From: Hydrogenophaga sp.
GTDB lineage: Bacteria; Pseudomonadota; Gammaproteobacteria; Burkholderiales; Burkholderiaceae_C
Length of the DNA stretch: 64,000 nt
NCBI RefSeq assembly: GCF_019264445.1
Contig: NZ_JAHVAB010000079.1
Coordinates: 1 to 64,000, forward strand
Direction of reading: 5' to 3'
The notes beneath the pieces are model-generated. The model did no database searches. It saw only the letters and a list, made by a program, of their open reading frames with translations, and had not been told where the DNA came from. The position numbers were made by a program, and so were the translations under genes. Below, piece after piece: positions 17,456 to 26,743 of this stretch (its first letter is position 1; each line of letters begins with the position of its first letter).

Positions 17456-18433
17456 ATGAACGCACATTCCTGGACAAGGCGCTGCGCCGCACTGGCTGCG
17501 GCCGCCTGCCTGCTGGGCCTGACAACGGCCGCAAGCGCCAATGGCTACCCGGAACAACCCATCCGATTGCTGATCGGTTTCCCCCCAGGTGGCGGCGGCG
17601 ATCTGTACGGCCGAACCATCGCCAACGAACTCGGGAAACACATCGGCAAGCCCCTTGTCGTGGAGAACAAGCCCGGGGCGGGCGGCAACATTGCCGCCGA
17701 GTTGATGACGCAAGCCAAGCCCGATGGCTACACCTTGCTGCTCGCCATGAGCGGCAACTTGGGCAGTGCCCCAGCCATCCGCAACAACCTGACCTACAAG
17801 GTGCCCGACGATTTCGTCTTCATCAGCCAGCTGGTGGAAACGCCCTACGGGCTGGTGGTCAGCGGTGACTCCAAAATCAAGACCATCCAGGACTACATCA
17901 CAACGGCCAAAGGCGGTCAGCTCAGCTACGCATCCACCGGAACGGGCGGTGCGGCGCAGATCGTGATGGAGATGGTCAAGCAACAGGGCAATCTGGATGT
18001 GCTGCATGTGCCTTACAAAGGCTCCGGGCCGGTGATGACCGACTTGATGAGTGGCCTGGTGGGCAGCTTCTTCGCGCCCTACACCCCACTCATGGGGCAG
18101 ATCAACAGCGGCAAGCTGCGCGTGCTGGCCGTGAGCAGCGAGAAACGGGTCCCCAGCATGCCCAACGTACCCACGCTCAAGGAGTCCGGCATCGATGTGG
18201 TGATGACCCAGTGGTACGGCCTTGTCGCACCCAAGGGCACACCGCAGCCGATCATCGACAAGATCACGCAGGCGGTGAAGCAAGCCATGCAGACGCCTGA
18301 GGTGCAGCGCGTGTACAGGGCAGACGGCGCACAGGAGTCGACACTGACCGGCGCCGCCTTTCGCGAGTTCGTGCTCAAGGACATCGCCAACTACAAGCGC
18401 GGAGTGGAACGGGGCAACCTCAAGGTGGAGTGA
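17456..18433 (+). CDS. Bug/TctC-family periplasmic receptor, second paralogue
   Basis: A 325-residue exported receptor with a clear signal peptide (CAALAAAACLLGLTTAASA) and mature start YPEQPIRLLIGF. It shares long stretches with the first paralogue, including FPPGGGGDLYGR, the GAGGNIAAEL block and VTQWYGLVAPKGTP-like sequence near 240, so the two arose by duplication. GGAG lies six bases before the ATG. The duplicates flank the sulfurtransferase gene in the same direction, suggesting two ligands or a substrate and a product. As with the first copy, no permease gene is nearby. Confidence 0.9.
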   Translation: MNAHSWTRRCAALAAAACLLGLTTAASANGYPEQPIRLLIGFPPGGGGDLYGRTIANELGKHIGKPLVVENKPGAGGNIAAELMTQAKPDGYTLLLAMSGNLGSAPAIRNNLTYKVPDDFVFISQLVETPYGLVVSGDSKIKTIQDYITTAKGGQLSYASTGTGGAAQIVMEMVKQQGNLDVLHVPYKGSGPVMTDLMSGLVGSFFAPYTPLMGQINSGKLRVLAVSSEKRVPSMPNVPTLKESGIDVVMTQWYGLVAPKGTPQPIIDKITQAVKQAMQTPEVQRVYRADGAQESTLTGAAFREFVLKDIANYKRGVERGNLKVE

Positions 18434-18529
18434 AGCCGCCATTCGCGCAACCCGACGCCTCCTGCCCACTGAACACCCCTGCATTCCGCCGTGCCACCGC
18501 TCCCCCTGACACCGAACGCCCACCCCCAG

Positions 18530-20818
18530 ATGCACCCGCACAGCGCACACTGGGGGGTCTTTTCTGCCGGCTGGCACAACGGCACCCTGGTGGTGAAACC
18601 CCACCCGGGCGACCCCGACCCCAACCCGCTGATTGAGAACTTCACCACCGCCTTGCACCACCAGGCGCGGGTCACGCAGCCCATGGTGCGACGCGGCTGG
18701 CTTGAGCGAGGTCCCGGACCCGACGCCCGACGAGGCCTTGACGGCTTCGTACCCATGGCATGGGATGAGGTGCTCGATCGTCTGGCCGCCGAGTTGCGCC
18801 GCGTACAACAACAGCATGGCTGCGAAGCCATCTTCGGTGGCTCTTACGGCTGGTCCAGTGCAGGGCGTTTCCACCATGCACAAAGCCAGGTGCACCGGTT
18901 CCTCAACACGTCGCTGGGCGGCTACGTGCGCTCGGTCAACAGCTACAGCGCCGGGGCCTCGGGCCCGATCCTTCCGCACGTCATCGGCACCATGGAAGAG
19001 GTCGCCCGGCGCAACGTGACCTGGGAACAGATCGTCGAACACACCGACGTGGTGCTGGCGTTCGGTGGCATGGCGCTCAAGAACTCGCGCGTGGCCTCAG
19101 GCGGGATCAGTCGTCATATCGAGCGCGAGTCGATGCGCGCGGCAGCCGCGCGCGGCTGCCGCTTCGTGTCCATCAGCCCGATCAAGAGCGATCTGCCCGA
19201 AGAAGCGGCTTTCGAATGGCTGCCCGCCGTGCCCGGCACCGACACCGCCCTGATGCTGGCGCTCGTGCACCAGCTGGTGAGTGACGGTGCGCATGACCGC
19301 GCCTTCATCGACAGGTATTGCGACGGCTGGAACACCTTCGAGGACTACCTGCTCGGCCGCAGCGACGGCACACCCAAGGGCTGCGCCTGGGCAGCGCCCA
19401 TCTGTGGCGTGACTGAAACCCGGTTGATCGCTCTCGCACGATCACTCGTCGGCAAGCGTGTGCTGGTGGTGGTGGCGCATTCATTGCAACGCGCCGAACA
19501 CGGTGAGCAACCGGTGTGGATGGGCGCTGTGCTCGCGGCAGCACTGGGCCAGCTGGGACTGCCCGGCGGCGGCTACAACTACGCACTGGGCACATTGGCG
19601 CACTACGGCAAGCGCAACAACGCTGTGCCCGCCGCCGCGCTGCCGCAAGGCGACAACAGCGTGCGCGCATTCATTCCTGTGGCCCGCATCAGCGACATGC
19701 TGCTCAACCCGGGACAACCGTTCGACTACAACGGCCAGCGACGAATCTACCCCCACATCCGGCTGGCGTATTGGGCCGGCGGCAATCCGTTCCACCACCA
19801 CCAGGATCTCAAGCGCCTGGCGGACGCCTTTCGAACGCTGGACACCTTTGTCGTGCACGAGATCGCGTGGACGGCCACCGCAAGGCACGCCGACATCGTG
19901 TTGCCCTGCACGATGACGCTGGAACGCGAAGACATCGGCGCCACCCCCACCGACCCCCTGCTCGTGGCCATGCACCGCATCACTGAGCCGCACGGCCAGG
20001 CGCGCGACGACTACGACATCTTTTGTGATCTGGCCCAACGGCTGGGCGCACTCGACGCGTTCAGCGAAGGCCGCAACACGCGTCAATGGCTCGCCCATCT
20101 CTACGAGCGGACCCGTGCGGGCCTGGCGGGGCTTGGCCTTGAAGCGCCCGACTTCGACACCTTCTGGCAACGCGGCGAGCTCACACTGCCGCAGAAGGAC
20201 GACGACGGCGGGATACTTCGCGCTTTTCGCCACGACCCTGTCGGCGCACCCCTGGCCACGCCCAGCGGCAAGGTTCAAATCAGCTCGCCGGTGGTGACCT
20301 CGTTTGGCTACTCGGACTGCCCAGGGCACCCGGCCTGGCTGCCTCCGGCCTTTCCCCCCGACCACAAACACCCGCTGTGGCTGGTGGCCAACCAGCCCCA
20401 CACCAAGCTGCACAGCCAGCTCGACTTTGGTGCCCACAGCCAGGCCAGCAAACGCCAGGGCCGAGAGGTTTGCACGATGCACCCCAACGCCGCCAGCGCC
20501 CGTGGCATCCACGAAGGCGACATCGTTCGCCTGTTCAATGAAGTGGGCGCCTGTCTGGCCAGTGCGCACCTGTGCGCCGACATGCGCGAGGACGTGGTGC
20601 AACTGCCGACCGGCGCCTGGTACGACCCCATACACGATGCGCAGGGTCGCCCGATGTGCGCGCATGGCAACCCCAACGTGCTCACACGCGACGTCGGCAC
20701 CTCGTCGCTGGCGCAGGGTTGCGCGGGGCAGCTGGGCACCGTCCAGGTCGAGCGCCACGAAGGGCCGCTGCCCCCGATCCGGACCTACGAGCCGCCCACA
20801 CCCCACAGCGCTTGGTAA
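18530..20818 (+). CDS. Molybdopterin oxidoreductase, BisC/TorZ (DMSO reductase) type
   Basis: A 762-residue bis-MGD enzyme of the DMSO reductase family. The N terminus lacks the Cys motif for a 4Fe-4S cluster, as in BisC, TorA and Rhodobacter DMSO reductase. GGSYGWSSAGRFHHAQ at about 103-118 corresponds to the serine molybdenum-ligand loop of that subgroup. The C-terminal MGD-binding domain begins near PLWLVANQPHTKLHSQ. No twin-arginine signal is visible, so it should be cytoplasmic like BisC, which reduces biotin or methionine sulfoxides and other S- or N-oxides. No c-type cytochrome or chaperone gene accompanies it. A GTG at 18491 would add 13 residues. It ends the island operon just before a terminator. 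Confidence 0.85.
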   Translation: MHPHSAHWGVFSAGWHNGTLVVKPHPGDPDPNPLIENFTTALHHQARVTQPMVRRGWLERGPGPDARRGLDGFVPMAWDEVLDRLAAELRRVQQQHGCEAIFGGSYGWSSAGRFHHAQSQVHRFLNTSLGGYVRSVNSYSAGASGPILPHVIGTMEEVARRNVTWEQIVEHTDVVLAFGGMALKNSRVASGGISRHIERESMRAAAARGCRFVSISPIKSDLPEEAAFEWLPAVPGTDTALMLALVHQLVSDGAHDRAFIDRYCDGWNTFEDYLLGRSDGTPKGCAWAAPICGVTETRLIALARSLVGKRVLVVVAHSLQRAEHGEQPVWMGAVLAAALGQLGLPGGGYNYALGTLAHYGKRNNAVPAAALPQGDNSVRAFIPVARISDMLLNPGQPFDYNGQRRIYPHIRLAYWAGGNPFHHHQDLKRLADAFRTLDTFVVHEIAWTATARHADIVLPCTMTLEREDIGATPTDPLLVAMHRITEPHGQARDDYDIFCDLAQRLGALDAFSEGRNTRQWLAHLYERTRAGLAGLGLEAPDFDTFWQRGELTLPQKDDDGGILRAFRHDPVGAPLATPSGKVQISSPVVTSFGYSDCPGHPAWLPPAFPPDHKHPLWLVANQPHTKLHSQLDFGAHSQASKRQGREVCTMHPNAASARGIHEGDIVRLFNEVGACLASAHLCADMREDVVQLPTGAWYDPIHDAQGRPMCAHGNPNVLTRDVGTSSLAQGCAGQLGTVQVERHEGPLPPIRTYEPPTPHSAW

Positions 20819-20833
20819 GCGCCGCAAACTCAC

Positions 20834-20868
20834 AAAAAAAAGCCGCTGCATCTGCAGCGGCTTTTTTT
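20834..20868. terminator. Bidirectional terminator between the molybdoenzyme gene and acnB
   Basis: GCCGCTGCA (20842-20850) pairs with TGCAGCGGC (20853-20861), and the stem extends through an A-run (20834-20841) into a T-run (20862-20868). It would terminate the plus-strand island operon and the minus-strand acnB transcript from the opposite side. The apparent two-base loop would open to a larger one in RNA. Confidence 0.85.
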
Positions 20869-20901
20869 CTCCCGCACCGCCAGCGCGGTGCGCGGCAGGC
20901 C

Positions 20902-23502
20902 TTACGCCGTCACGCCTTTGGCGGTGTCCGCGTACTCCTCGATCTGGTCGAAGTTCAGGTACTTGTAGATCGCCGCGCCGTCCTTGTTCACCACACCCAT
21001 GGCTTCGTGGTATTCAGCCACGGTGGGGATGTGCCCCAGCTTGGACGCAATCGCGGCCAGCTCGGCCGAGGCCAGGAACACGTTGGTGTTCTTGCCCAGG
21101 CGGTTGGGGAAGTTGCGGGTGGAGGTGGACACCACGGTGGCGCCTTCGCGCACCTGCGCCTGGTTGCCCATGCACAGCGAGCAGCCCGGCATTTCGGTGC
21201 GCGCACCGGCCGCGCCGAAGTTGGCGTAGTGGCCTTCCTTGATCAGCTCGCTCTCGTCCATCTTGGTGGGGGGTGCCACCCACAGCTTGACGGGGATGTC
21301 GCGGCTGCCACCCAGCAGCTTGGCGGCTGCGCGGAAGTGGCCGATGTTGGTCATGCACGAGCCGATGAAGGCTTCATCGATCTTGGTGCCGGCCACGTCC
21401 GACAGGGTCTTGGCATCGTCCGGGTCGTTCGGGCAGCACAGGATCGGCTCCTTGATGTCAGCCAGGTCGATTTCGATCACGGCGGCGTACTCGGCGTCCT
21501 TGTCGGCTTCCAGCAGGCTCGGGTTCGCCAGCCAGGCTTCCACCTTTTCGATGCGGCGCTTGAGGCTGCGCGCGTCGGCGTACCCTTCGGCGATCATGTT
21601 CTTCATCAGCACCACGTTGCTGGTGAGGTATTCCTTCACCGGCTCGGGGTTGAGCTTGATGGTGCAGCCAGCGGCCGAGCGCTCGGCGGAAGCGTCGGAC
21701 AACTCGAACGCCTGCTCCACCTTCAGGTCCGGCAAGCCTTCGATCTCCAGGATGCGGCCCGAGAAGATGTTCTTCTTGCCGGCCTTGGCCACGGTCAGCA
21801 GACCGGCCTTGATGGCGTACAGCGGGATCGCGTGCACCAGGTCGCGCAGGGTCACGCCGGGTTGCATCTGGCCCTTGAAGCGGACCAGCACGGACTCGGG
21901 CATGTCCAGCGGCATGACGCCGGTGGCGGCACCGAAGGCCACCAGGCCGGAGCCAGCCGGGAAGGAAATGCCGATCGGGAAACGGGTGTGCGAATCGCCG
22001 CCCGTGCCCACCGTGTCAGGCAACAGCAGGCGGTTGAGCCAGCTGTGGATCACGCCATCGCCCGGACGCAGCGCCACGCCACCGCGGTTGCTGATGAACG
22101 CAGGCAGTTCGCGGTGGGTCTTCACGTCCACCGGCTTGGGGTAGGCGGCGGTGTGGCAGAAAGACTGCATCACCATGTCGGCGCTGAAGCCGAGGCAGGC
22201 CAGGTCCTTCAGTTCGTCGCGGGTCATCGGGCCGGTGGTGTCTTGCGAACCCACGGTGGTCATCTTGGGCTCGCAATACGTGCCAGGGCGCACGCCCTGA
22301 CCTTCGGGCAAACCGACCGCACGGCCAACCATCTTCTGCGCCAAGGTAAAGCCAGCCTTGGTGGCGGCCGGTGGCTGCGGCAGACGGAACACGGTGGATG
22401 CAGGCAGGCCCAGGAACTCGCGCGCCTTGGCGGTGAGCGAACGGCCGATGATCAGGTTGATACGGCCACCCGCGCGCACTTCGTCAAACAGCACATCGCT
22501 GCGCAACTGGAACTCCGTCACCAGGGCGCCGCCCTTGGTGATCTTGCCTTCGTAGGGGTGGATGTCGATCACGTCGCCCATTTCGAGCTTGCTCACGTCC
22601 ACTTCGATCGGCAGCGCGCCCGAGTCTTCCTGGGTGTTGAAGAAGATCGGCGCGATCTTGCCGCCGAGCGTCACCCCGCCAAATCGCTTGTTCGGCACAA
22701 ACGGAATGTCCTGGCCCGTGGCCCAGATCACCGAGTTGGTGGCGCTCTTGCGGCTGGAGCCCGTTCCCACCACGTCGCCCACATAGGCGACCAGGTGGCC
22801 CTTCTTCTTCAGGTCGTCAATGAACTGCATCGGGCCGCGCTTGCCATCTTCCTCGGGCTTGAAGGCCGCGCCTTCACGCGTGTTCTTCAGCATGGCGAGG
22901 TAGTGCAGCGGAATGTCGGGGCGGCTCCAGGCGTCGGGCGCGGGAGACAGGTCGTCGGTGTTGGTTTCGCCGGGCACCTTGAAGACGGTGACGGTGATCG
23001 TCTTGTCCACTTCGGGGCGGGTCGTGAACCACTCGGCATCGGCCCAGCTCTGCATCACTTCCTTGGCCTTGGCATTGCCGGCCTTGGCCTTCTCGGCGAC
23101 GTCGTTGAAGAAGTCGAACATCAGCAGCGTCTTCTTCAGGCCTTCAGCGGCCACGCCAGCCACTTCCGCGTCGTCCAGCAGCTCGATCAGCGGGTGCACG
23201 TTGTAGCCACCCACCATGGTGCCCAGCAACTCGGTGGCCTTCGCTTTGGAGATCAGCTTGACCTGCATGTCGCCATGGGCCACGGCAGCCAGGAACGAGG
23301 CCTTGACCTTGGCGGCATCGTCCACGCCGGGGGGCACGCGGTGCGTGAGCAGGTCCAGCAGGAAGGCGTCTTCGCCAGCCGGGGGGGCCTTGATCAGCTC
23401 GATCAGCTCGGCCACCTGCTTGGCTTCAAGCGGCAGCGGCGGAATGCCCAGCGCGGCGCGTTCGGCGGCGTGGGCGCGGTAGTCGGTGAGGAAGGTGGAC
23501 AT
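20902..23502 (-). CDS. acnB: Aconitate hydratase B (AcnB)
   Basis: An 866-residue AcnB-type aconitase, the main TCA-cycle enzyme in most proteobacteria. The N-terminal HEAT-like domain (about 1-155) contains [18 protein letters not shown]. The swivel domain follows ([16 protein letters not shown]), then the catalytic domains with [4Fe-4S] ligands Cys716 (GSCMTN), Cys774 and Cys777 (GCSLC). Start at 23502 is supported by a GGAGATC ribosome site; a longer frame upstream overlaps the CitE-like gene and is not conserved. It follows mdh and the CitE-like lyase in the same direction, 64 bases after the latter, so it is probably in the mdh transcript or has its own promoter there. Confidence 0.97.
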   Translation of the reverse strand: MSTFLTDYRAHAAERAALGIPPLPLEAKQVAELIELIKAPPAGEDAFLLDLLTHRVPPGVDDAAKVKASFLAAVAHGDMQVKLISKAKATELLGTMVGGYNVHPLIELLDDAEVAGVAAEGLKKTLLMFDFFNDVAEKAKAGNAKAKEVMQSWADAEWFTTRPEVDKTITVTVFKVPGETNTDDLSPAPDAWSRPDIPLHYLAMLKNTREGAAFKPEEDGKRGPMQFIDDLKKKGHLVAYVGDVVGTGSSRKSATNSVIWATGQDIPFVPNKRFGGVTLGGKIAPIFFNTQEDSGALPIEVDVSKLEMGDVIDIHPYEGKITKGGALVTEFQLRSDVLFDEVRAGGRINLIIGRSLTAKAREFLGLPASTVFRLPQPPAATKAGFTLAQKMVGRAVGLPEGQGVRPGTYCEPKMTTVGSQDTTGPMTRDELKDLACLGFSADMVMQSFCHTAAYPKPVDVKTHRELPAFISNRGGVALRPGDGVIHSWLNRLLLPDTVGTGGDSHTRFPIGISFPAGSGLVAFGAATGVMPLDMPESVLVRFKGQMQPGVTLRDLVHAIPLYAIKAGLLTVAKAGKKNIFSGRILEIEGLPDLKVEQAFELSDASAERSAAGCTIKLNPEPVKEYLTSNVVLMKNMIAEGYADARSLKRRIEKVEAWLANPSLLEADKDAEYAAVIEIDLADIKEPILCCPNDPDDAKTLSDVAGTKIDEAFIGSCMTNIGHFRAAAKLLGGSRDIPVKLWVAPPTKMDESELIKEGHYANFGAAGARTEMPGCSLCMGNQAQVREGATVVSTSTRNFPNRLGKNTNVFLASAELAAIASKLGHIPTVAEYHEAMGVVNKDGAAIYKYLNFDQIEEYADTAKGVTA

Positions 23503-23566
23503 GGCGATCTCCAGAGGACAGTGAAATTCGTGGGTCGGAAAACAGATGGGGCGGATGCAAGCAAGC

Positions 23567-24562
23567 TCAATGCCGCCGCGCAGCGGGCTCATCGAAACAC
23601 GCTTGAAGCACGTTGGGCAAAGACTGGCCCGTCTGGTGTGCGCGCTCAAGCACTTGCCAGAAATAGCGGTAACTCGCCCGGTCATGCAGGCGGTTTTCGA
23701 ACTGCACAGGGGCCCACTCGGCGGCCATGGCGCGCTCGATGAGCGCAGCTGCAGTCGCCACCTCGCGCTCCGAGGGCGCAAAGGCCTTCAGGATCGGGCG
23801 GATCTGGTCAGGATGGATGCTCCACATGCGCGTGTAGCCCAGCTCTCGCGACGCCTGACGGGCGGCTTGCTGCAGCGCGTCCAGGTCCTTGAACTCGGTC
23901 ACCACGCAATGCGAAGGCACCTTGCCGTGCGCATGGCAGGCCGATGCGATCTCCAGCTTGGCTCGCACCACCAGCGGATGCGTGAACTGCCCGGCGGCGC
24001 TCATGCCATCGGCCGGTATCGCACCGCCGTGGGCAGACACAAAATCCATCAGCCCGAAGCTGATGCTCTGCACGCGCGGGTGCGCGGCGATGTCGAAGGC
24101 GCGGTGCACCGCTGCCGGCGACTCAATGAGCACGTGCAGCGGCAGGCTTGTCGCACCAGCGGCATCCAGCGCTTGGGCGGCACGCTGCACGTCGGCCACA
24201 GACTCGACCTTGGGCACCATGAGATGCGCGAGTCGGTGCCCAGCAAGCCCTGCAATGGTGGCCACATCGGCACCGAACGCGGGGTGATCGACCGGGTGCA
24301 CGCGCACCGCCACACGCGCTTGCGGCGCGGCGGCCAGCGCCAGCTCAGTGACCAGCGCAGCGTGCTCCGCTTCGCCGCCCACGGGCGCGCCGTCTTCGCA
24401 ATCGAGCGTGACATCGAACACGCAGGTGCCGAACTCCTCGGCCATCTCCGCCTGCAGCGCAAGGCTCTTGCGCATCCGCGCCTCGACCCCGCTGTAGTGG
24501 TCACAGACCGGCAGCGACAACGCCCCGGCCTGGGCACCCAGCAGGATGGATCGGGGATGCAT
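23567..24562 (-). CDS. CitE-like HpcH/HpaI lyase (malyl-CoA/citramalyl-CoA lyase family)
   Basis: A 331-residue TIM-barrel lyase of the CitE/HpcH family. The metal-binding region [13 protein letters not shown] lies at about 52-64, [10 protein letters not shown] follows, then [14 protein letters not shown] and the [12 protein letters not shown] loop. Family members cleave or form malyl-CoA, beta-methylmalyl-CoA, citramalyl-CoA or the citryl thioester, but the stand-alone role in TCA clusters of Burkholderiales is not defined. Citrate-lyase partners CitD and CitF are absent, so it is not part of citrate lyase. Position 20 bases after mdh and before acnB points to a link with malate or acetyl-CoA metabolism. 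A GTG codon precedes the ATG at 24562. Confidence 0.85.
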   Translation of the reverse strand: MHPRSILLGAQAGALSLPVCDHYSGVEARMRKSLALQAEMAEEFGTCVFDVTLDCEDGAPVGGEAEHAALVTELALAAAPQARVAVRVHPVDHPAFGADVATIAGLAGHRLAHLMVPKVESVADVQRAAQALDAAGATSLPLHVLIESPAAVHRAFDIAAHPRVQSISFGLMDFVSAHGGAIPADGMSAAGQFTHPLVVRAKLEIASACHAHGKVPSHCVVTEFKDLDALQQAARQASRELGYTRMWSIHPDQIRPILKAFAPSEREVATAAALIERAMAAEWAPVQFENRLHDRASYRYFWQVLERAHQTGQSLPNVLQACFDEPAARRH

Positions 24563-24582
24563 CACGCGCGCTTACCTGCCGA

Positions 24583-25569
24583 TCACAGCAGGTGCTTGAC
24601 GCCGTCCTGCTCGCCCACGAGCTCGGCCAGGGTCTTGTCGATGCACTTCTGGCTGAATTCGTCGATGGCCAGACCTTCGACGATCTTGTACTTGCCGTTC
24701 TCGGTGGTGACCGGGAAACCGAAGATCACGTCCTTCGGAATGCCGTACTCGCCGTTGGACGGCACACCCATCGTGACCCAGTGGCCCTTGGAGCCCAGCG
24801 CCCAGTCGCGCATGTGGTCGATAGCGGCATTGGCAGCCGATGCGGCCGACGACAGGCCACGCGCTTCGATGATGGCGGCGCCGCGCTTGCCCACGGTGGG
24901 CAGGAAGGTGTCAGCGTTCCAGACCTGGTCGTTGATCAGGTCCTTGACGCTCTTGCCGCCGATGGTGGCAAAGCGGTAGTCGGCGTACATGGTGGGCGAG
25001 TGGTTGCCCCAGACGGTGAGCTTCTCGATCTCGCCGACCTTGCCCCCAGTCTTGGCAGCGATCTGGCTGGCGGCACGGTTGTGGTCCAGGCGCAGCATGG
25101 CGGTGAAGTTCTCGCGCGGCAGGCTGGGCGCGCTCTTCATGGCGATGTAGGCGTTGGTGTTGGCGGGGTTGCCCACCACCAGCACCTTGACGTCGCGGCT
25201 GGCCACCTGGTCCAGGGCCTTGCCTTGGGCCGTGAAGATCTGGGCGTTGGCCGCCAGCAGGTCGGCGCGCTCCATGCCCGGGCCGCGGGGGCGGGCGCCC
25301 ACGAGCAAGGCGTAGTCGGCGTCCTTGAAAGCCACCAGTGGGTCGCCCGTGGGGATCACGCCGGCGAGCAGCGGGAAAGCGCAGTCTTCCAGTTCCATGA
25401 TCACGCCCTTGAGCGCCTTCTGGGCCTTCTCATCAGGAATCTCCAGCAGCTGCAGGATCACCGGCTGGTCCTTGCCGAGCATTTCGCCAGAGGCGATGCG
25501 AAACAGCAGGGCGTAACCGATCTGGCCAGCGGCGCCAGTGACGGCAACGCGAACGGGCTTCTTGTTCAT
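24583..25569 (-). CDS. mdh: Malate dehydrogenase
   Basis: A 328-residue NAD-dependent malate dehydrogenase of the type common in betaproteobacteria, related to cytosolic and chloroplast enzymes. The Rossmann motif GAAGQIG is at 12-18. Substrate arginines are in the loop [13 protein letters not shown], and the catalytic His is in [14 protein letters not shown]. It oxidises malate to oxaloacetate in the TCA cycle. A GGAG ribosome site precedes the ATG. It is the first gene of a minus-strand unit with the CitE-like lyase and acnB, and it diverges from gntR and the sdh genes across a 224-base regulatory region. Confidence 0.97.
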   Translation of the reverse strand: MNKKPVRVAVTGAAGQIGYALLFRIASGEMLGKDQPVILQLLEIPDEKAQKALKGVIMELEDCAFPLLAGVIPTGDPLVAFKDADYALLVGARPRGPGMERADLLAANAQIFTAQGKALDQVASRDVKVLVVGNPANTNAYIAMKSAPSLPRENFTAMLRLDHNRAASQIAAKTGGKVGEIEKLTVWGNHSPTMYADYRFATIGGKSVKDLINDQVWNADTFLPTVGKRGAAIIEARGLSSAASAANAAIDHMRDWALGSKGHWVTMGVPSNGEYGIPKDVIFGFPVTTENGKYKIVEGLAIDEFSQKCIDKTLAELVGEQDGVKHLL

Positions 25570-25696
25570 GGTGAAAACTCCGGAAAAGGACGTTGGGAAA
25601 AGAGAAAAAGCGAGGTGACGAGGCGGGAGCGGGCCGGGAAGTGCACCCGGAGCGCACTGGCAAAACCTGCTGCCCCAGCTTCGGGGTCAGCCCGGG

Positions 25697-25755
25697 AGTG
25701 TACCCTCGCAAACCCTGATACGTCAATTTGTCTTATGTCTTATATAAGATATGAT
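25697..25755. promoter_or_regulatory. Divergent mdh / gntR promoters with a 12-base palindrome
   Basis: Toward mdh, TTGACG (complement of 25721-25726) and TACACT (complement of 25697-25702) are 18 bases apart. Toward gntR, TTGTCT (25728-25733) and TATGAT (25750-25755) are 16 bases apart. Between the gntR boxes lies the perfect palindrome TCTTATATAAGA (25738-25749), preceded by an extra TCTTAT half site at 25731. A GntR dimer bound there would cover the gntR promoter and sit just upstream of the mdh -35, consistent with autorepression and control of mdh. Confidence 0.55.
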
Positions 25756-25793
25756 TCAAGCCCCTGAGCACCCTCCCGCGGTGTCGTGAACGC

Positions 25794-26594
25794 ATGGCCA
25801 CTCCACCCTCAAACTCCACCGAAGCGTCCCCAGCCGAGCCGGCCGCTCAGAGCGTGTTGGACAACGTCGCACCCGCGTTCAGCCCGCTGTACCAGCAGAT
25901 CAAGACGCTGATCCTGCGCAGCCTGCAGGCCGGCGAGTGGAAACCTGGGGACATGATCCCGAGCGAGTTCGATCTGGCCGCCCGGTTTCGGGTCAGCCAG
26001 GGCACCGTGCGCAAAGCCATCGACGAGCTCGCCACCGACAACCTGCTGGTGCGCCGCCAGGGCAAAGGCACGTTTGTGGCCACACATGCCGAGCAGCACA
26101 TCCAGTACCGCTTTCTGCGTTTGCTGCCGGACACCGGTTCGCTGGAAGAACAAGGCCCGGCCGAGCGGCGCATCATCGAATGCCGCCGTCAACGGGCTCC
26201 GGCCGAAGTGGCGCGGCAATTGGCCATGCGCACCGGCGATGCGGTGCTGCAAGTCAAACGCGTGCTGACCTTCAACGGCACACCGGCCATCCTCGAAGAA
26301 CTCTGGCTGCCCGGTGGCCCTTTCAAGGGCCTCACGACCGAGACCTTGTCCGATGACAAGGGCCCCATGTACGCCCTCTTTGAAACGCAGTTCGGCGTGC
26401 GCATGGTGCGTGCAGTGGAAAAAATCAAGGCGGTCAGCGCCGACGACGGCACCGCCTCCTTACTGGGGGTCACGCCAGGTCACCCGCTGCTCAGCGTCGA
26501 ACGTCTGGCCTACACGTACAACGACGAGCCGATGGAACTGCGCCGCGGCCTCTATCGCACCGACACGCGCCATTACCACAATGAGTTGAGCTGA
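25794..26594 (+). CDS. GntR-family (HutC/UTRA type) transcriptional regulator
   Basis: A 266-residue regulator. The winged helix DNA-binding domain (about 31-97) has PLYQQIKTLIL, MIPSEFDLAARFRVSQGTVR-type helices and LVRRQGKGTFVATH. The C-terminal UTRA domain (about 115-260) has QVKRVLTFNGTPAILEELWLP and ELRRGLYRTDTRHY, typical of the HutC subfamily that senses small metabolites. It sits between divergent mdh and the sdh operon, 149 bases upstream of sdhC, so it probably coordinates TCA-cycle genes in response to an intermediate such as citrate or another organic acid; the ligand is unknown. A palindrome in its own promoter suggests autoregulation. Confidence 0.92.
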   Translation: MATPPSNSTEASPAEPAAQSVLDNVAPAFSPLYQQIKTLILRSLQAGEWKPGDMIPSEFDLAARFRVSQGTVRKAIDELATDNLLVRRQGKGTFVATHAEQHIQYRFLRLLPDTGSLEEQGPAERRIIECRRQRAPAEVARQLAMRTGDAVLQVKRVLTFNGTPAILEELWLPGGPFKGLTTETLSDDKGPMYALFETQFGVRMVRAVEKIKAVSADDGTASLLGVTPGHPLLSVERLAYTYNDEPMELRRGLYRTDTRHYHNELS

Positions 26595-26613
26595 TGCCCC
26601 TGTAAATCCTCGT

Positions 26614-26661
26614 TTGCAACGCAAGCATCCGACCTTCGGCCTCTGGCATGGTGCGTTGCAA
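26614..26661. repeat. Ten-base inverted repeat upstream of sdhC
   Basis: TTGCAACGCA (26614-26623) and TGCGTTGCAA (26652-26661) form a perfect inverted repeat with a 28-base spacer, in the gap between gntR and sdhC. A possible -10 box TAGAAT (26662-26667) follows directly. It could be a paired operator upstream of the sdh promoter or a hairpin in readthrough RNA from gntR. No T-run follows, so it is not a standard terminator. Confidence 0.5.
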
Positions 26662-26743
26662 TAGAATTTGACGTGCCTTGGCAGAAGTTACCAATGAGTT
26701 ACCAAGCGCCTCGAACCCTCCTCCCCGGAAGAAAGCCCCCACC

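Noticed and set aside
20572-23742. Very long open frame on the plus strand opposite acnB
   Set aside because: It is antisense to a clearly conserved aconitase, is rich in His, Gly, Ala and Arg with no domain pattern, and is explained by high GC content lowering stop-codon frequency.
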